Source: an uncultured Roseobacter sp.
GTDB taxonomy: Bacteria; Pseudomonadota; Alphaproteobacteria; Rhodobacterales; Rhodobacteraceae
Length of the DNA stretch: 64,000 nt
Assembly: GCF_947488185.1 (NCBI RefSeq)
Contig: NZ_CANKYM010000004.1
Location: forward strand, 1 to 64,000
Direction: 5' to 3'
The notes beneath the pieces were generated by a model, which did not search any database, was not told the origin of the DNA, and was given only the letters and a program-made list of their open reading frames with translations. The first letter of the stretch is position 1. The number at the start of each line of letters is the position of its first letter. A program made the translations under genes and the position numbers. Shown piece by piece: positions 44,012 through 52,338 of the stretch.

Positions 44012-45223
44012 ATGACCGATGCTCCCTCAACCTCCCTCACCTCTCCCGATCTGAAGAGCTATGTGCCGGATTTGCCCCTGGTGATCTGCATGGTTGTCCT
44101 GACCGTTGTCCTTGGCCTCGCAGCTGGTCTTGGAGCGAACGAGGTGGTCGGGCAATTCAACGCAGGGTTTGGACGGGCTTTGGGTGAGTTTGCCTTGATC
44201 CTCTTGCCGTCGTTTACCTTGGCTGCGGCCTTGTCGCTTCAGAACATTGCGTCCAACGCGGCGGGCCGAACGGTCGCGCTGGCCTCGCCGGTTGCGGGCG
44301 CAGGGATGATCTGTCCGGACACCGCCTATGCCGCGCTTTCTCCAGCGGCTGGGCGCTACAAGATGGATACGGCGTTTGGGGCTTATGCGGGGTTCAAGCT
44401 GCTCTATCCAGCTGGCCCCCTAATCGTGGCGGCGGGCTTGGGTGTTACCAGTGCCCAAGGGGTCGAACCTGCCACTCTGTTGCTGTGCGGCGTGCTGTTG
44501 ACGCTTCCTGTCTGGGCAGCAGGGGTGGTGTGGGGACGCTTTGCCACAAGAGGCACCGCGACGACGGGCGAAACGGAAGGTCCAGCAGACAATGGCCGGT
44601 TGTTAAGGGCATTCGCGCCGTTTTTGGTGATGGCGGCACTGCTGATCCTCGGGGGCGTGGTCGGGACGACCGGAAACAACGCATTGGACTTTCTATTGCT
44701 GCCGAAGGGCGCATTGATCACCGCTGCAATCCTCGCCTTGTTGCAAACCCCATCTGACAAACGGCGCGCGTGTCTGGATAGCGCGGTCCGACGGACAGGC
44801 TCGCTTCTCTTGGTCATCGGCGCAGCAAGTGCGTTCGGCGCGGTGCTGACGGGGCTGGTGGCACTGGACCGTCTGGTGCCGCAGGGTGACGGGGCGCTGA
44901 CGCTGATCGCACTCTTTGCTTTGACCGTGCTGTTCAAGCTGGCCCAAGGATCGTCCATGGCGACATTTGCCGCCATCGCGCCCGTCGCGACCCCGATCGT
45001 CCTGGCCAGCGGTGTCAACGAAATTGCGGCGGTCTTCGCGATTTGCCTGGGCTCCTTCATCGCGATTCTGCCCAATGACAGTTACTACTGGCTGGTCCGT
45101 CGGGACGCTCTCGAAGATGAGCCGAGCGAAGGGCGCGTCATTCACATCCTGACTGGCGGCGCACTGGTGCAGGCGTTGGTCGGCATGGCGGTTCTTCTGG
45201 CCGCGGTGGCTTTATGGCCCTAA
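44012..45223 (+). CDS. GntP-family permease
   Basis: A 403-residue inner-membrane carrier with about 11-12 helices, similar to gluconate:H+ symporters of the GntP family: ASPVAGAGMICPDTAYAALSP and FKLAQGSSMATFAAIAPVATPI correspond to its two re-entrant signature regions. Shorter than E. coli GntP (about 450). Substrate probably a sugar acid or hydroxy acid. Divergent from a GcvA-type LysR gene. Confidence 0.75.
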   Translation: MTDAPSTSLTSPDLKSYVPDLPLVICMVVLTVVLGLAAGLGANEVVGQFNAGFGRALGEFALILLPSFTLAAALSLQNIASNAAGRTVALASPVAGAGMICPDTAYAALSPAAGRYKMDTAFGAYAGFKLLYPAGPLIVAAGLGVTSAQGVEPATLLLCGVLLTLPVWAAGVVWGRFATRGTATTGETEGPADNGRLLRAFAPFLVMAALLILGGVVGTTGNNALDFLLLPKGALITAAILALLQTPSDKRRACLDSAVRRTGSLLLVIGAASAFGAVLTGLVALDRLVPQGDGALTLIALFALTVLFKLAQGSSMATFAAIAPVATPIVLASGVNEIAAVFAICLGSFIAILPNDSYYWLVRRDALEDEPSEGRVIHILTGGALVQALVGMAVLLAAVALWP

Positions 45224-45536
45224 TAGAGATCGTGATCTGAAGGCTGGACACCTTGGCATAGCCGCGATTGATGCATAAGGTCTGGCATCCGGACTTGCCG
45301 GTTTTCGTGACACGCCTCGTGACTGGGAATGCTTTGGCGCAAGTTTTCTAACGGGGGTTGGCTTTCTCTGGTCACAGAAGACTGCGGCGCCGTCGCGACT
45401 TTCTCCACGAGGTTGCCGTATTGTGCGGTCTCTCGGAGGTGTATCGCAAATCCGTCCGATTGGTGGACTGCATGACCCGCACGCGTTCGACCTCCGTATT
45501 CCTGCGGACCCTGATCTTACTGGATGTACTACGAAG
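45224..45536. other. Gene-free stretch, possible gene remnant
   Basis: 313 bases after the permease. A short plus-strand frame around 45440-45560 (SQIRPIGGLHDPHAFDLRIP) reads like a piece of coding sequence but has no start, length or recognisable family. I regard it as a possible decayed gene end. Confidence 0.3.
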
Positions 45537-46484
45537 TTATTCGCGCCAGATTTCTTGACGCTGGCGTTCTGCAACGGCTTGAGAAATTCCAGCAAACCGT
45601 TTTGTCATGTACCGAATAAACCGCCGTTTGGCGGGGGATTGGCTTTCCATATCGTTCCAGAGCATTCCCAGTTCACGCTTCGGGTGCTCAATCCGAATGG
45701 GCAGAGCGACAATGGTGTTTTTGGGCTGCATGTAAACCACGGAAAACGGCAAAACCGTCAACGCCTTTGAGCCTGCAAGAACGTTGATAATGGAAGACAA
45801 TGTGCCACCCGAGTAACTGACTTTGAAGTCACTGATGCCAATACTATCAAGCACGTCCCGTAGATCTTGGTAGAGAGGGCTTCCTGCAGGTTGCGTAATC
45901 CATGGAAACTCTGAAATCTCCTCCAAGCGCAACGACTTCTTTCTGGCTAGTGGATGGGCCGATCCGCATGCGATCACATTTCGGCCTTTGAGTATTCTTT
46001 GGAAACCGATGTCATCAGGGACGTCACCCGGTTCCATTGGGCAGACACAAGTATCTACGGTTCCTGCTCTTAGGGCCTCGATCAGTTCTTCAGCATATCC
46101 ATAGCTTTGGTCGACGCGCAGCTCGGGAAATTCATCTTGGAACCCGGCAATAATAGTAGAGATGACGCCGTCCATAAAGATAGGCGTGCCTGCGACGCGG
46201 ACGGAGCCCGCGTGGCCGCTTATGAACTGCGAGGCGATATCTTGAGCCTGTTGCGTCGCGCGCGCGATCACGCGCCCTTCAGAAGCCAGCCTCGTGCAAA
46301 GTTCGGTTGGCTGCAGGGGTCGGCGCCCTTTTTCGAACAGGCTTTCTCCAAGACGGGCTTCGAGGTCCGCCACGATCCGAGACAGGCTCGGCTGTGATTT
46401 CCCCAGATTACGTGCACCCTGGCTCATTCCTCCCGCATCAACGATGGCTGAAAGGATGTGCAGGTGCTTTGGATCAATTAACAT
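45537..46484 (-). CDS. LysR-family regulator of the aromatic operon
   Basis: A 315-residue LTTR: HTH about 5-62 (LHILSAIVDAGGMSQGARNLGKSQPSLSRI) and effector domain about 92-295. ATG 46484 lies inside a perfect 15-bp LysR-type palindrome (46483-46497), so binding would cover its own start region. It is divergent from the maleylacetate reductase gene, 82 bp away, and is the obvious regulator of the catabolic operon 46567-55806. The inducer would usually be a pathway substrate or ring-cleavage product. Confidence 0.88.
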   Translation of the reverse strand: MLIDPKHLHILSAIVDAGGMSQGARNLGKSQPSLSRIVADLEARLGESLFEKGRRPLQPTELCTRLASEGRVIARATQQAQDIASQFISGHAGSVRVAGTPIFMDGVISTIIAGFQDEFPELRVDQSYGYAEELIEALRAGTVDTCVCPMEPGDVPDDIGFQRILKGRNVIACGSAHPLARKKSLRLEEISEFPWITQPAGSPLYQDLRDVLDSIGISDFKVSYSGGTLSSIINVLAGSKALTVLPFSVVYMQPKNTIVALPIRIEHPKRELGMLWNDMESQSPAKRRFIRYMTKRFAGISQAVAERQRQEIWRE

Positions 46485-46497
46485 AGCATTATGCTAT
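46483..46497. promoter_or_regulatory. LysR box (T-N11-A), perfect palindrome
   Basis: ATAGCA-TTA-TGCTAT: a perfect 6-bp inverted repeat with a T-N11-A core, as in LysR recognition sites. It overlaps the LysR start codon and lies 70 bp before the operon's first gene. AT-rich DNA follows, suited to the divergent promoter. Confidence 0.75.
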
Positions 46498-46566
46498 ATT
46501 ATTTGGCGGAAGTATTATCAACATGCGATACTTCGCTCGCTAGCCTGATGTCGAGGAGGAATCGAC

Positions 46567-47637
46567 ATGGCTTTTCCAGCGATGGGAAACGAAGGCGATG
46601 AGCAAGTGCGCGTTCGGTTCGGAAGAGCCATTCGTCGCGATCTGGCATCCGAATTAGAGCGGCTTGGCAGCCGACAGGCGATGATCCTGTCTACACCGCA
46701 GCAAAGCGATTTGGCCTTCGAGGCCAGCGAAGTGCTCGGACCGCTTGCCGCCGGCGTGTTCTCCAAAGCCACCATGCATACACCCATCAACGTAACTGAA
46801 GATGCATTGGAACATCTGCGTGCGTCCCGCGCTGATTGCCTTGTCGCACTCGGGGGCGGGTCGACGATTGGGCTTGGAAAGGCTCTCGCATACCGCACTG
46901 ATTTGCCTCAAATCACGGTGCCAACCACCTATGCCGGAAGCGAAGCGACGCCCATTCTCGGGCAAACCGAAGATGGGGTCAAAACGACGTTGAGCGACCC
47001 AAGGGTGCTGCCGGAGGTGATCTTGTACGATCCGGAACTGGTGGCCACTCTCCCGGTGGGTATGACGGTCACATCCGGCCTCAACGCAATGGCACATGCG
47101 GCAGAAGCGCTTTATGCCGAGAACCGCACAAAAGAAACCACGAACCTTGCTATCGAGGGATTGCAGGCCTTGGCCGAAGGACTGCCCAAGGTTGTTGACG
47201 CGCCGGGCGATCTGGACGCGCGCGAGATGACGCAACGCGGTGCCTGGGCCTGTGGCACCGTACTGGGCCGGGTTGGCATGGCGTTGCATCACAAGCTTTG
47301 CCATACGCTTGGTGGGTCATTCGATCTGCCTCATGCAGAGACACACGCGATTATTTTGCCGCATGCAATCGCCTACAATGCGCGTGCCGCGGCACGTGAG
47401 TTGGCGGCCATCACCGATATACTGGGCGGCAAGTCGGCGGGTCAGTCGCTCTTTGGGTTTGCAAAGACACTCGGTGCGCCGCTTGCATTGCGCGATCTGG
47501 GCGTCAGCGAAACCGACCTCGACCGAGCTGCCGATCTGGCGACACGAAAACCCTATCCAAATCCACGACCCGTAACTCAAAACGACATTCGCGCGCTCTT
47601 GCAAGCGGCGTGGGCCGGCGATGCGCCAGCATTCTGA
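46567..47637 (+). CDS. Maleylacetate reductase
   Basis: A 356-residue member of the iron-alcohol-dehydrogenase-like family, maleylacetate reductase group. It reduces maleylacetate to 3-oxoadipate with NAD(P)H. Typical pieces: LVALGGGSTIGLGKALAYR (nucleotide loop), TVPTTYAGSEATPILGQ, GMTVTSGLNAMAHAAEALYA and HHKLCHTLGGSFDLPHAETHAIILPH (metal-site region). Length fits (about 350-360). ATG 46567 follows GAGGAA. First gene of the operon; its substrate is what the dioxygenase at 54101 would produce from hydroxyquinol. Confidence 0.92.
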   Translation: MAFPAMGNEGDEQVRVRFGRAIRRDLASELERLGSRQAMILSTPQQSDLAFEASEVLGPLAAGVFSKATMHTPINVTEDALEHLRASRADCLVALGGGSTIGLGKALAYRTDLPQITVPTTYAGSEATPILGQTEDGVKTTLSDPRVLPEVILYDPELVATLPVGMTVTSGLNAMAHAAEALYAENRTKETTNLAIEGLQALAEGLPKVVDAPGDLDAREMTQRGAWACGTVLGRVGMALHHKLCHTLGGSFDLPHAETHAIILPHAIAYNARAAARELAAITDILGGKSAGQSLFGFAKTLGAPLALRDLGVSETDLDRAADLATRKPYPNPRPVTQNDIRALLQAAWAGDAPAF

Positions 47638-47665
47638 GACAGACGTGACACGAGGGAGAACACGC

Positions 47666-48940
47666 ATGATTACGAGACGCACACTTTTAAAGAACTCGGC
47701 AGCAACCAGCCTGACACTGGCCGCTGGAGGATTGGCAGCCCCAGCCATCGCACAAGGCGCAAAGATCAAACTGGGGTACGTCAGTCCGCAGTCGGGGCCT
47801 CTGGCCGCCTTTTCCGAAGCGGATCAGTTCATCATCGACGGATTTCTTGGCTCTGAAGCGGGGGCTAATTTCGAGGTTATCGTAAAAGACAGCCAATCCA
47901 ACCCCAACCGAGCCGCCGAAGTCGCCAAGGAACTTATTCTTGATGATGAAATCGACTTGATGTTGGTTGCCTCCACACCCGAAACCACCAATCCTGTGGC
48001 GACCACTTGCGAGGCCGAAGAAATCCCTGTGATTTCCACAGTCGCGCCCTGGCAGCCCTGGTTCATCGGGCAGCAAGGCAACCCGGGCGATCCGAGCTCG
48101 TGGGAACCGTTCTACTACAGCTTTCACTTCTTCTGGGGGCTTGAGGACGTCATCTCGGTTTTCACCGCGATGTGGAACCAGCTGGAGACAAACAAGCAGG
48201 TCGGCGGGCTCTTCCCTAATGATGGCGATGGCAATGCTTGGGGCGATCCGAATGTGGGCTTCCCACCGGTTTTGGCCGAACAGGGCTACGGGTTAACGGA
48301 TCCAGGCCGTTACCAGAACCTGACGGATGATTTCAGCGCGCAGATCAATGCTTTTAAACAGGCCAATGCTGATATTGTCACTGGCGTGCCGATCCCGCCC
48401 GATTTCACGACTTTCTGGACCCAGGCCAAACAGCAAGGGTTCAATCCAAAAGCAGCCAGCATCGGCAAGGCGATCCTGTTTCCGCAGGCGGTCGAAGCCC
48501 TTGGCGATCAAGGACACAACCTGTCGTCCGAGGTCTGGTGGTCGCCGACACATCCATTCAACTCTTCGATCAGCGGGCAATCTGCTGGCGATCTCGCCGC
48601 GGCGTACTCAAACGCCACCAACAAGCAGTGGACACAGCCAATCGGCTTTGTGCATGCGCTCTTTGAAATGGCCGCAGACGTCATGGGCCGCACGCATGAT
48701 ACAGGCGATGCGGACGCTGTTGCCGAGGCAATCGCTGCATCCCAGCTTGAAAGCATCGTGGGCCGGATTGCATTTGACGGTGCAGGCCTGCCGCCCTTTG
48801 CAGCGCAGAACGTCGCCAAAACACCGCTGGTCGGGGGACAATGGCGCCTCAAAGACGGCGGAGATTACGATCTGGTGATCGTCGACAATACTGACCATCC
48901 GAACATTCCGACCGGCAGCAAAATGGAGCCGATCAGCTAA
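47666..48940 (+). CDS. Liv-type ABC substrate-binding protein, Tat-exported
   Basis: A 424-residue periplasmic binding protein. The signal is twin-arginine type (MITRRTLLKNSAATS, cleavage near AIAQG). The mature fold matches the branched-chain amino acid (type 1) binding family (IKLGYVSPQSGPLAAFSEAD, then DLMLVASTPETTNPVATTCE). ATG 47666 follows GAGGGAG. In this operon the ligand is more likely an aromatic acid or phenol than an amino acid, as Liv-type importers often serve aromatics. A strong hairpin follows its stop. Confidence 0.9.
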   Translation: MITRRTLLKNSAATSLTLAAGGLAAPAIAQGAKIKLGYVSPQSGPLAAFSEADQFIIDGFLGSEAGANFEVIVKDSQSNPNRAAEVAKELILDDEIDLMLVASTPETTNPVATTCEAEEIPVISTVAPWQPWFIGQQGNPGDPSSWEPFYYSFHFFWGLEDVISVFTAMWNQLETNKQVGGLFPNDGDGNAWGDPNVGFPPVLAEQGYGLTDPGRYQNLTDDFSAQINAFKQANADIVTGVPIPPDFTTFWTQAKQQGFNPKAASIGKAILFPQAVEALGDQGHNLSSEVWWSPTHPFNSSISGQSAGDLAAAYSNATNKQWTQPIGFVHALFEMAADVMGRTHDTGDADAVAEAIAASQLESIVGRIAFDGAGLPPFAAQNVAKTPLVGGQWRLKDGGDYDLVIVDNTDHPNIPTGSKMEPIS

Positions 48941-48946
48941 GCGGTC

Positions 48947-48971
48947 TGTCCCGCCACACTGTGGCGGGACA
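48947..48971 (+). other. Intercistronic hairpin after the binding-protein gene
   Basis: TGTCCCGCCAC-ACT-GTGGCGGGACA, a perfect 11-bp stem starting six bases after the stop of the binding-protein gene and 21 bp before the LivG gene. No T-run follows. It probably protects the upstream mRNA or partly stops transcription, giving more binding protein than membrane components. Confidence 0.75.
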
Positions 48972-48991
48972 ACGCGGGCTGAGGAACTCTC

Positions 48992-49711
48992 ATGACCATG
49001 CTCACCCTTCACAATGTATCAAAAAGCTTTGGCGCGCTGACCGTGACAGACAACGCTAGTTTCGAGGTGCCCAAAGGTCAGGCGCTGGGTATTATCGGGC
49101 CGAATGGCGCAGGGAAATCCACCCTGTTCAACCTCATCACCGGTAATCTGCGCGCCGATCAGGGCAGGATCCACTTTGAAGGGCGCGACGTTACCTCAGT
49201 TTCAGCGATGGAACGTTGCCTGACAGGCATTGGGCGGTCCTTCCAGATCCCGCAACCTTTCGAGAAGTTGACCGTGTATGAAAACCTTCTGGTTGCTGCC
49301 ACACACGGCTGCAATCAATCAGAGGCTGAGGCGCATGACGCTTGCGTCGACGTACTGGAGCGTACCGAGATGTTGCGTCGTGCGAACCTCCCTGCGGGCA
49401 AGTTGAGCCTTCTGGAGCGCAAGCGGCTGGAACTTGCGCGTGCCATGGCGACGAACCCCAAGCTTTTACTATTGGATGAAATCGCAGGCGGTTTGACGGA
49501 AGGCGAATGCCAGGCGCTGATCGGCACGATCAAAGATATCCACGCTCAGGGCGTCACGATCATCTGGATCGAACACGTTCTGCATGCGCTAACCTCTGTT
49601 GTCGAACGCCTGCTGGTTCTGGATTTCGGCAAAGTCATCGGCATCGGCGACCCAGACGAGATCATGAACTCGAAAGAGGTCAAAGAAATATATTTGGGGA
49701 TCGAGGTCTGA
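48992..49711 (+). CDS. Liv-type ABC ATPase (LivG type)
   Basis: A 239-residue ATPase: Walker A GPNGAGKST, Walker B LLLLDEIAGGL. The signature is LSLLERKRLELARA, a variant of LSGGQ seen in some LivG proteins. Stop overlaps the next start by one base (TGATG). Energises import with the partner ATPase at 49711. Confidence 0.9.
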   Translation: MTMLTLHNVSKSFGALTVTDNASFEVPKGQALGIIGPNGAGKSTLFNLITGNLRADQGRIHFEGRDVTSVSAMERCLTGIGRSFQIPQPFEKLTVYENLLVAATHGCNQSEAEAHDACVDVLERTEMLRRANLPAGKLSLLERKRLELARAMATNPKLLLLDEIAGGLTEGECQALIGTIKDIHAQGVTIIWIEHVLHALTSVVERLLVLDFGKVIGIGDPDEIMNSKEVKEIYLGIEV

Positions 49712-50418
49712 TGGCACTTCTGGAAACGCAGGGCCTGACCGCGAATTACGGTGATTTCCAAGCTCTCTTTGGTGTCGACGTAGTCCTGAGTGAGGCGGAA
49801 ACCATTGCGATCATCGGCGCCAATGGTGCCGGAAAAACCACGTTGATGCGCTCGATCTCGGGCGTGCTGCAGAATGCACCCGACATGGTGCGCTTTGAGG
49901 GGCAGGGGATTGGTGCCCTGCCTGCAGATGAGATCATGGCACAGGGCGTCGCCATGGTGCCCGAGGGCCGCAGACTGTTTCCGTCGCTTACGGTCGAAGA
50001 AAACCTGATGATTGGCACCTACGGGCGTAGCACGGGCGGACATTGGTCGCTGGAGACGATCTACGATCTGTTCCCGATCCTCAAGGAACGCCGTCACAAT
50101 CCCGGCACGGCTCTTTCAGGTGGCCAACAGCAGATGGTCGCCATTGGCCGTGCGCTGATGTCGAACCCTCGCGTTTTGCTATGCGATGAAATCAGCCTTG
50201 GCCTCGCGCCGGTCGTGATCAAGGACATCTACAAGGCCGTGCCTGCCATACAAGCCGCCGGTGCCAGCATCATCGTCGTGGAACAGGATATCGGTCAGGC
50301 CATGGCTGTGGCTGACCGGGTGTATTGCATGATGGAGGGCCGCGTGACGTTGTCGGGCACCCCCAGTGAGCTGAGCCGTGAGGCCATCCACGACGCCTAT
50401 TTTGGAGCGGGACATTGA
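49711..50418 (+). CDS. Liv-type ABC ATPase (LivF type)
   Basis: A 235-residue ATPase: Walker A GANGAGKTT, signature LSGGQQQMVAIGRAL, Walker B VLLCDEISLGLAP. ATG 49711 overlaps the LivG stop; the open frame back to 49507 lies inside livG and is rejected. Its stop overlaps the TTG start of the permease gene (TTGA). Confidence 0.92.
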   Translation: MALLETQGLTANYGDFQALFGVDVVLSEAETIAIIGANGAGKTTLMRSISGVLQNAPDMVRFEGQGIGALPADEIMAQGVAMVPEGRRLFPSLTVEENLMIGTYGRSTGGHWSLETIYDLFPILKERRHNPGTALSGGQQQMVAIGRALMSNPRVLLCDEISLGLAPVVIKDIYKAVPAIQAAGASIIVVEQDIGQAMAVADRVYCMMEGRVTLSGTPSELSREAIHDAYFGAGH

Positions 50419-51278
50419 TCTGGGTTGATACGATCGTGCAGGGTATTCTGCTGGGCGGTCTCTATGCGCTTTTCGCCGCAGGTCTGAGCCTTGTTTTCGG
50501 GATCATGCGGCTGGTGAACCTCGCCCATGGTGATCTGATCGTCATGGGGGCCTACCTGATCCTCGTTCTTGTCACCCTGCTGGGGCTCCCCCCGTTTGTC
50601 GCGTTGCTTTTCGCTGTGCCTTTGATGTTCGCGTTCGGCTGGGGGCTGCAGAAGTTCCTGCTGAACCGGACGCTCGGTGACGATATTCTGCCGCCGCTTC
50701 TGGTAACATTCGGACTGTCTATTGTGCTGCAGAACGCGCTGCTGGAAGGTTTTTCGGCCGACAGTCAGCGCCTGCCAACGGATGCGTTGACGACGGCCTC
50801 TGTCGCCGTCGGGCCCTTGAATCTGGGCGTTATGCCGTTGCTCACCTTTGCCTCGGCGATTGCCGTGATCATTGGTCTCAATCAGCTTTTCTACCGCACC
50901 TCGCTGGGGCGGGCTTTCAGGGCCACGTCGGACGATGCGGTGACCGCAAGCCTCATGGGGATCAAACCGGCCAATATTTTCGCAACGGCCACGGGCATTG
51001 CCTTGGTGATCGTTGCAATTGCCGCATTGTATCTGGGGTTGCGCTCCAACTTCGATCCCAATGTCGGACCCGCGCGCCTGATCTACGCGTTTGAAGCAGT
51101 CATTATCGGCGGGCTTGGCTCGCTCTGGGGTACGCTTGTCGGGGGGATCATCATTGGCGTGGCGCAGACCGTTGGGGCGGCGCTGAACCCTGAGTGGCAA
51201 ATTCTGTCCGGACACCTGGCTTTCCTCGTGGTTCTGCTGGTGCGCCCGCGTGGCCTCTTTCCAAGGGCGCATGACTGA
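50415..51278 (+). CDS. Liv-type ABC permease (LivH type)
   Basis: A 287-residue inner-membrane permease with about eight helices. The opening GILLGGLYALFAAGLSLVFGIMRLVNLAHGDLIVMGAY is the LivH signature. It appears to begin at TTG 50415 overlapping the LivF stop; no ATG is available near. Its stop overlaps the ATG of the next permease. Confidence 0.92.
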   Translation: MIWVDTIVQGILLGGLYALFAAGLSLVFGIMRLVNLAHGDLIVMGAYLILVLVTLLGLPPFVALLFAVPLMFAFGWGLQKFLLNRTLGDDILPPLLVTFGLSIVLQNALLEGFSADSQRLPTDALTTASVAVGPLNLGVMPLLTFASAIAVIIGLNQLFYRTSLGRAFRATSDDAVTASLMGIKPANIFATATGIALVIVAIAALYLGLRSNFDPNVGPARLIYAFEAVIIGGLGSLWGTLVGGIIIGVAQTVGAALNPEWQILSGHLAFLVVLLVRPRGLFPRAHD

Positions 51279-52336
51279 TGGCTACTTATTCTGTTCAAAC
51301 CCGCACGCGTGCCTCCAGTGGCTTTGCAGTCTTTGCGACGCTTGCGATTGTCCTTTTGATCCTGCTGCCCTTCTTCGCCGGGCGCAGCACCATTCAGGAT
51401 ATGTTCTTTATCCTGACCATGCTGGTGCTGGCGCAGTTCTGGAACCTTCTGGCAGGTTACGGCGGCCTGGTGTCCATCGGCCAGCAGGCGTTTGTTGGCA
51501 TGGGCGCTTATGCGATGTTCGGGGCGGTAATCCTGCTGGGGGTCGACCCCGTCCCGTCGATCCTGCTCGCGGGTGTCGCCGCGCTGATCATTGCCGTGCC
51601 AACCGCCTTTTTCGCGTTCCGTCTGCAAGGGGCTTATTTCGCCATCGGTACATGGGTCATCGCCGAGGTGTTCCGCCTGCTGGTCGCGCAGTGGAAGACG
51701 CTGGGCGGAGGCACCGGCACGTCATTGCCGCGCTCGGCCACGCGGGAGATGTGGTTCACCGATGCGATAAAAACGCTCTTTGATGTGAAAGCCTCTGCCG
51801 CGCGTGACATCTTGGCCTACTGGCTTGCGCTGGTGCTGGCGCTGGCAACCATCGGTGGCATCTATTGGCTGTTGCGTACCCGGCGCGGCCTCGCCCTCGC
51901 GGCGGTGCGCGACAATACGGAGGCCGCGAAATCCATTGGGGTCGATGCGGCACGCATGAAATGGGTGGTCTTTCTGACATCGGCTTTTGGAACAGGCCTC
52001 GCTGGCGGGCTGATCTACATGCAAAAGGTGCGTATCTCGCCCGATGCTGCATTCAGCGTCACCGACTGGACAGCCTATGTCATATTCATCGTTGTGATCG
52101 GTGGCATCGGCACCATCGAAGGCCCGATCCTCGGTGTCCTTATCTTTTTCGCCCTGCAATCGCTGCTGGCCGACTTTGGCAGCTGGTATCTCATGACGCT
52201 GGGCGTGCTCGCTATCGTCATCATGCTGATAGCACCCCGTGGCCTTTGGGGGCTGATCTCGGAACGCACGGGCGCACATCTCTTTCCCATTCGCCGCAGG
52301 TTGACTGGCGGCGAGCTTGACCAACTGGAGGACTAA
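51278..52336 (+). CDS. Liv-type ABC permease (LivM type)
   Basis: A 352-residue permease, about ten helices. LivM signatures: LAGYGGLVSIGQQAFVGMGAYAM and AAVRDNTEAAKSIGVDAARMKW. ATG 51278 overlaps the LivH stop. Followed after 2 bp by the FAD monooxygenase gene, so uptake and first catabolic step are made together. Confidence 0.92.
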   Translation: MATYSVQTRTRASSGFAVFATLAIVLLILLPFFAGRSTIQDMFFILTMLVLAQFWNLLAGYGGLVSIGQQAFVGMGAYAMFGAVILLGVDPVPSILLAGVAALIIAVPTAFFAFRLQGAYFAIGTWVIAEVFRLLVAQWKTLGGGTGTSLPRSATREMWFTDAIKTLFDVKASAARDILAYWLALVLALATIGGIYWLLRTRRGLALAAVRDNTEAAKSIGVDAARMKWVVFLTSAFGTGLAGGLIYMQKVRISPDAAFSVTDWTAYVIFIVVIGGIGTIEGPILGVLIFFALQSLLADFGSWYLMTLGVLAIVIMLIAPRGLWGLISERTGAHLFPIRRRLTGGELDQLED

Positions 52337-52338
52337 TC

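Noticed and set aside
45212..45595. 127-codon minus-strand frame overlapping the LysR gene end
   Set aside because: Crosses a real gene, Arg/Ser/Pro-rich, no recognisable domain.
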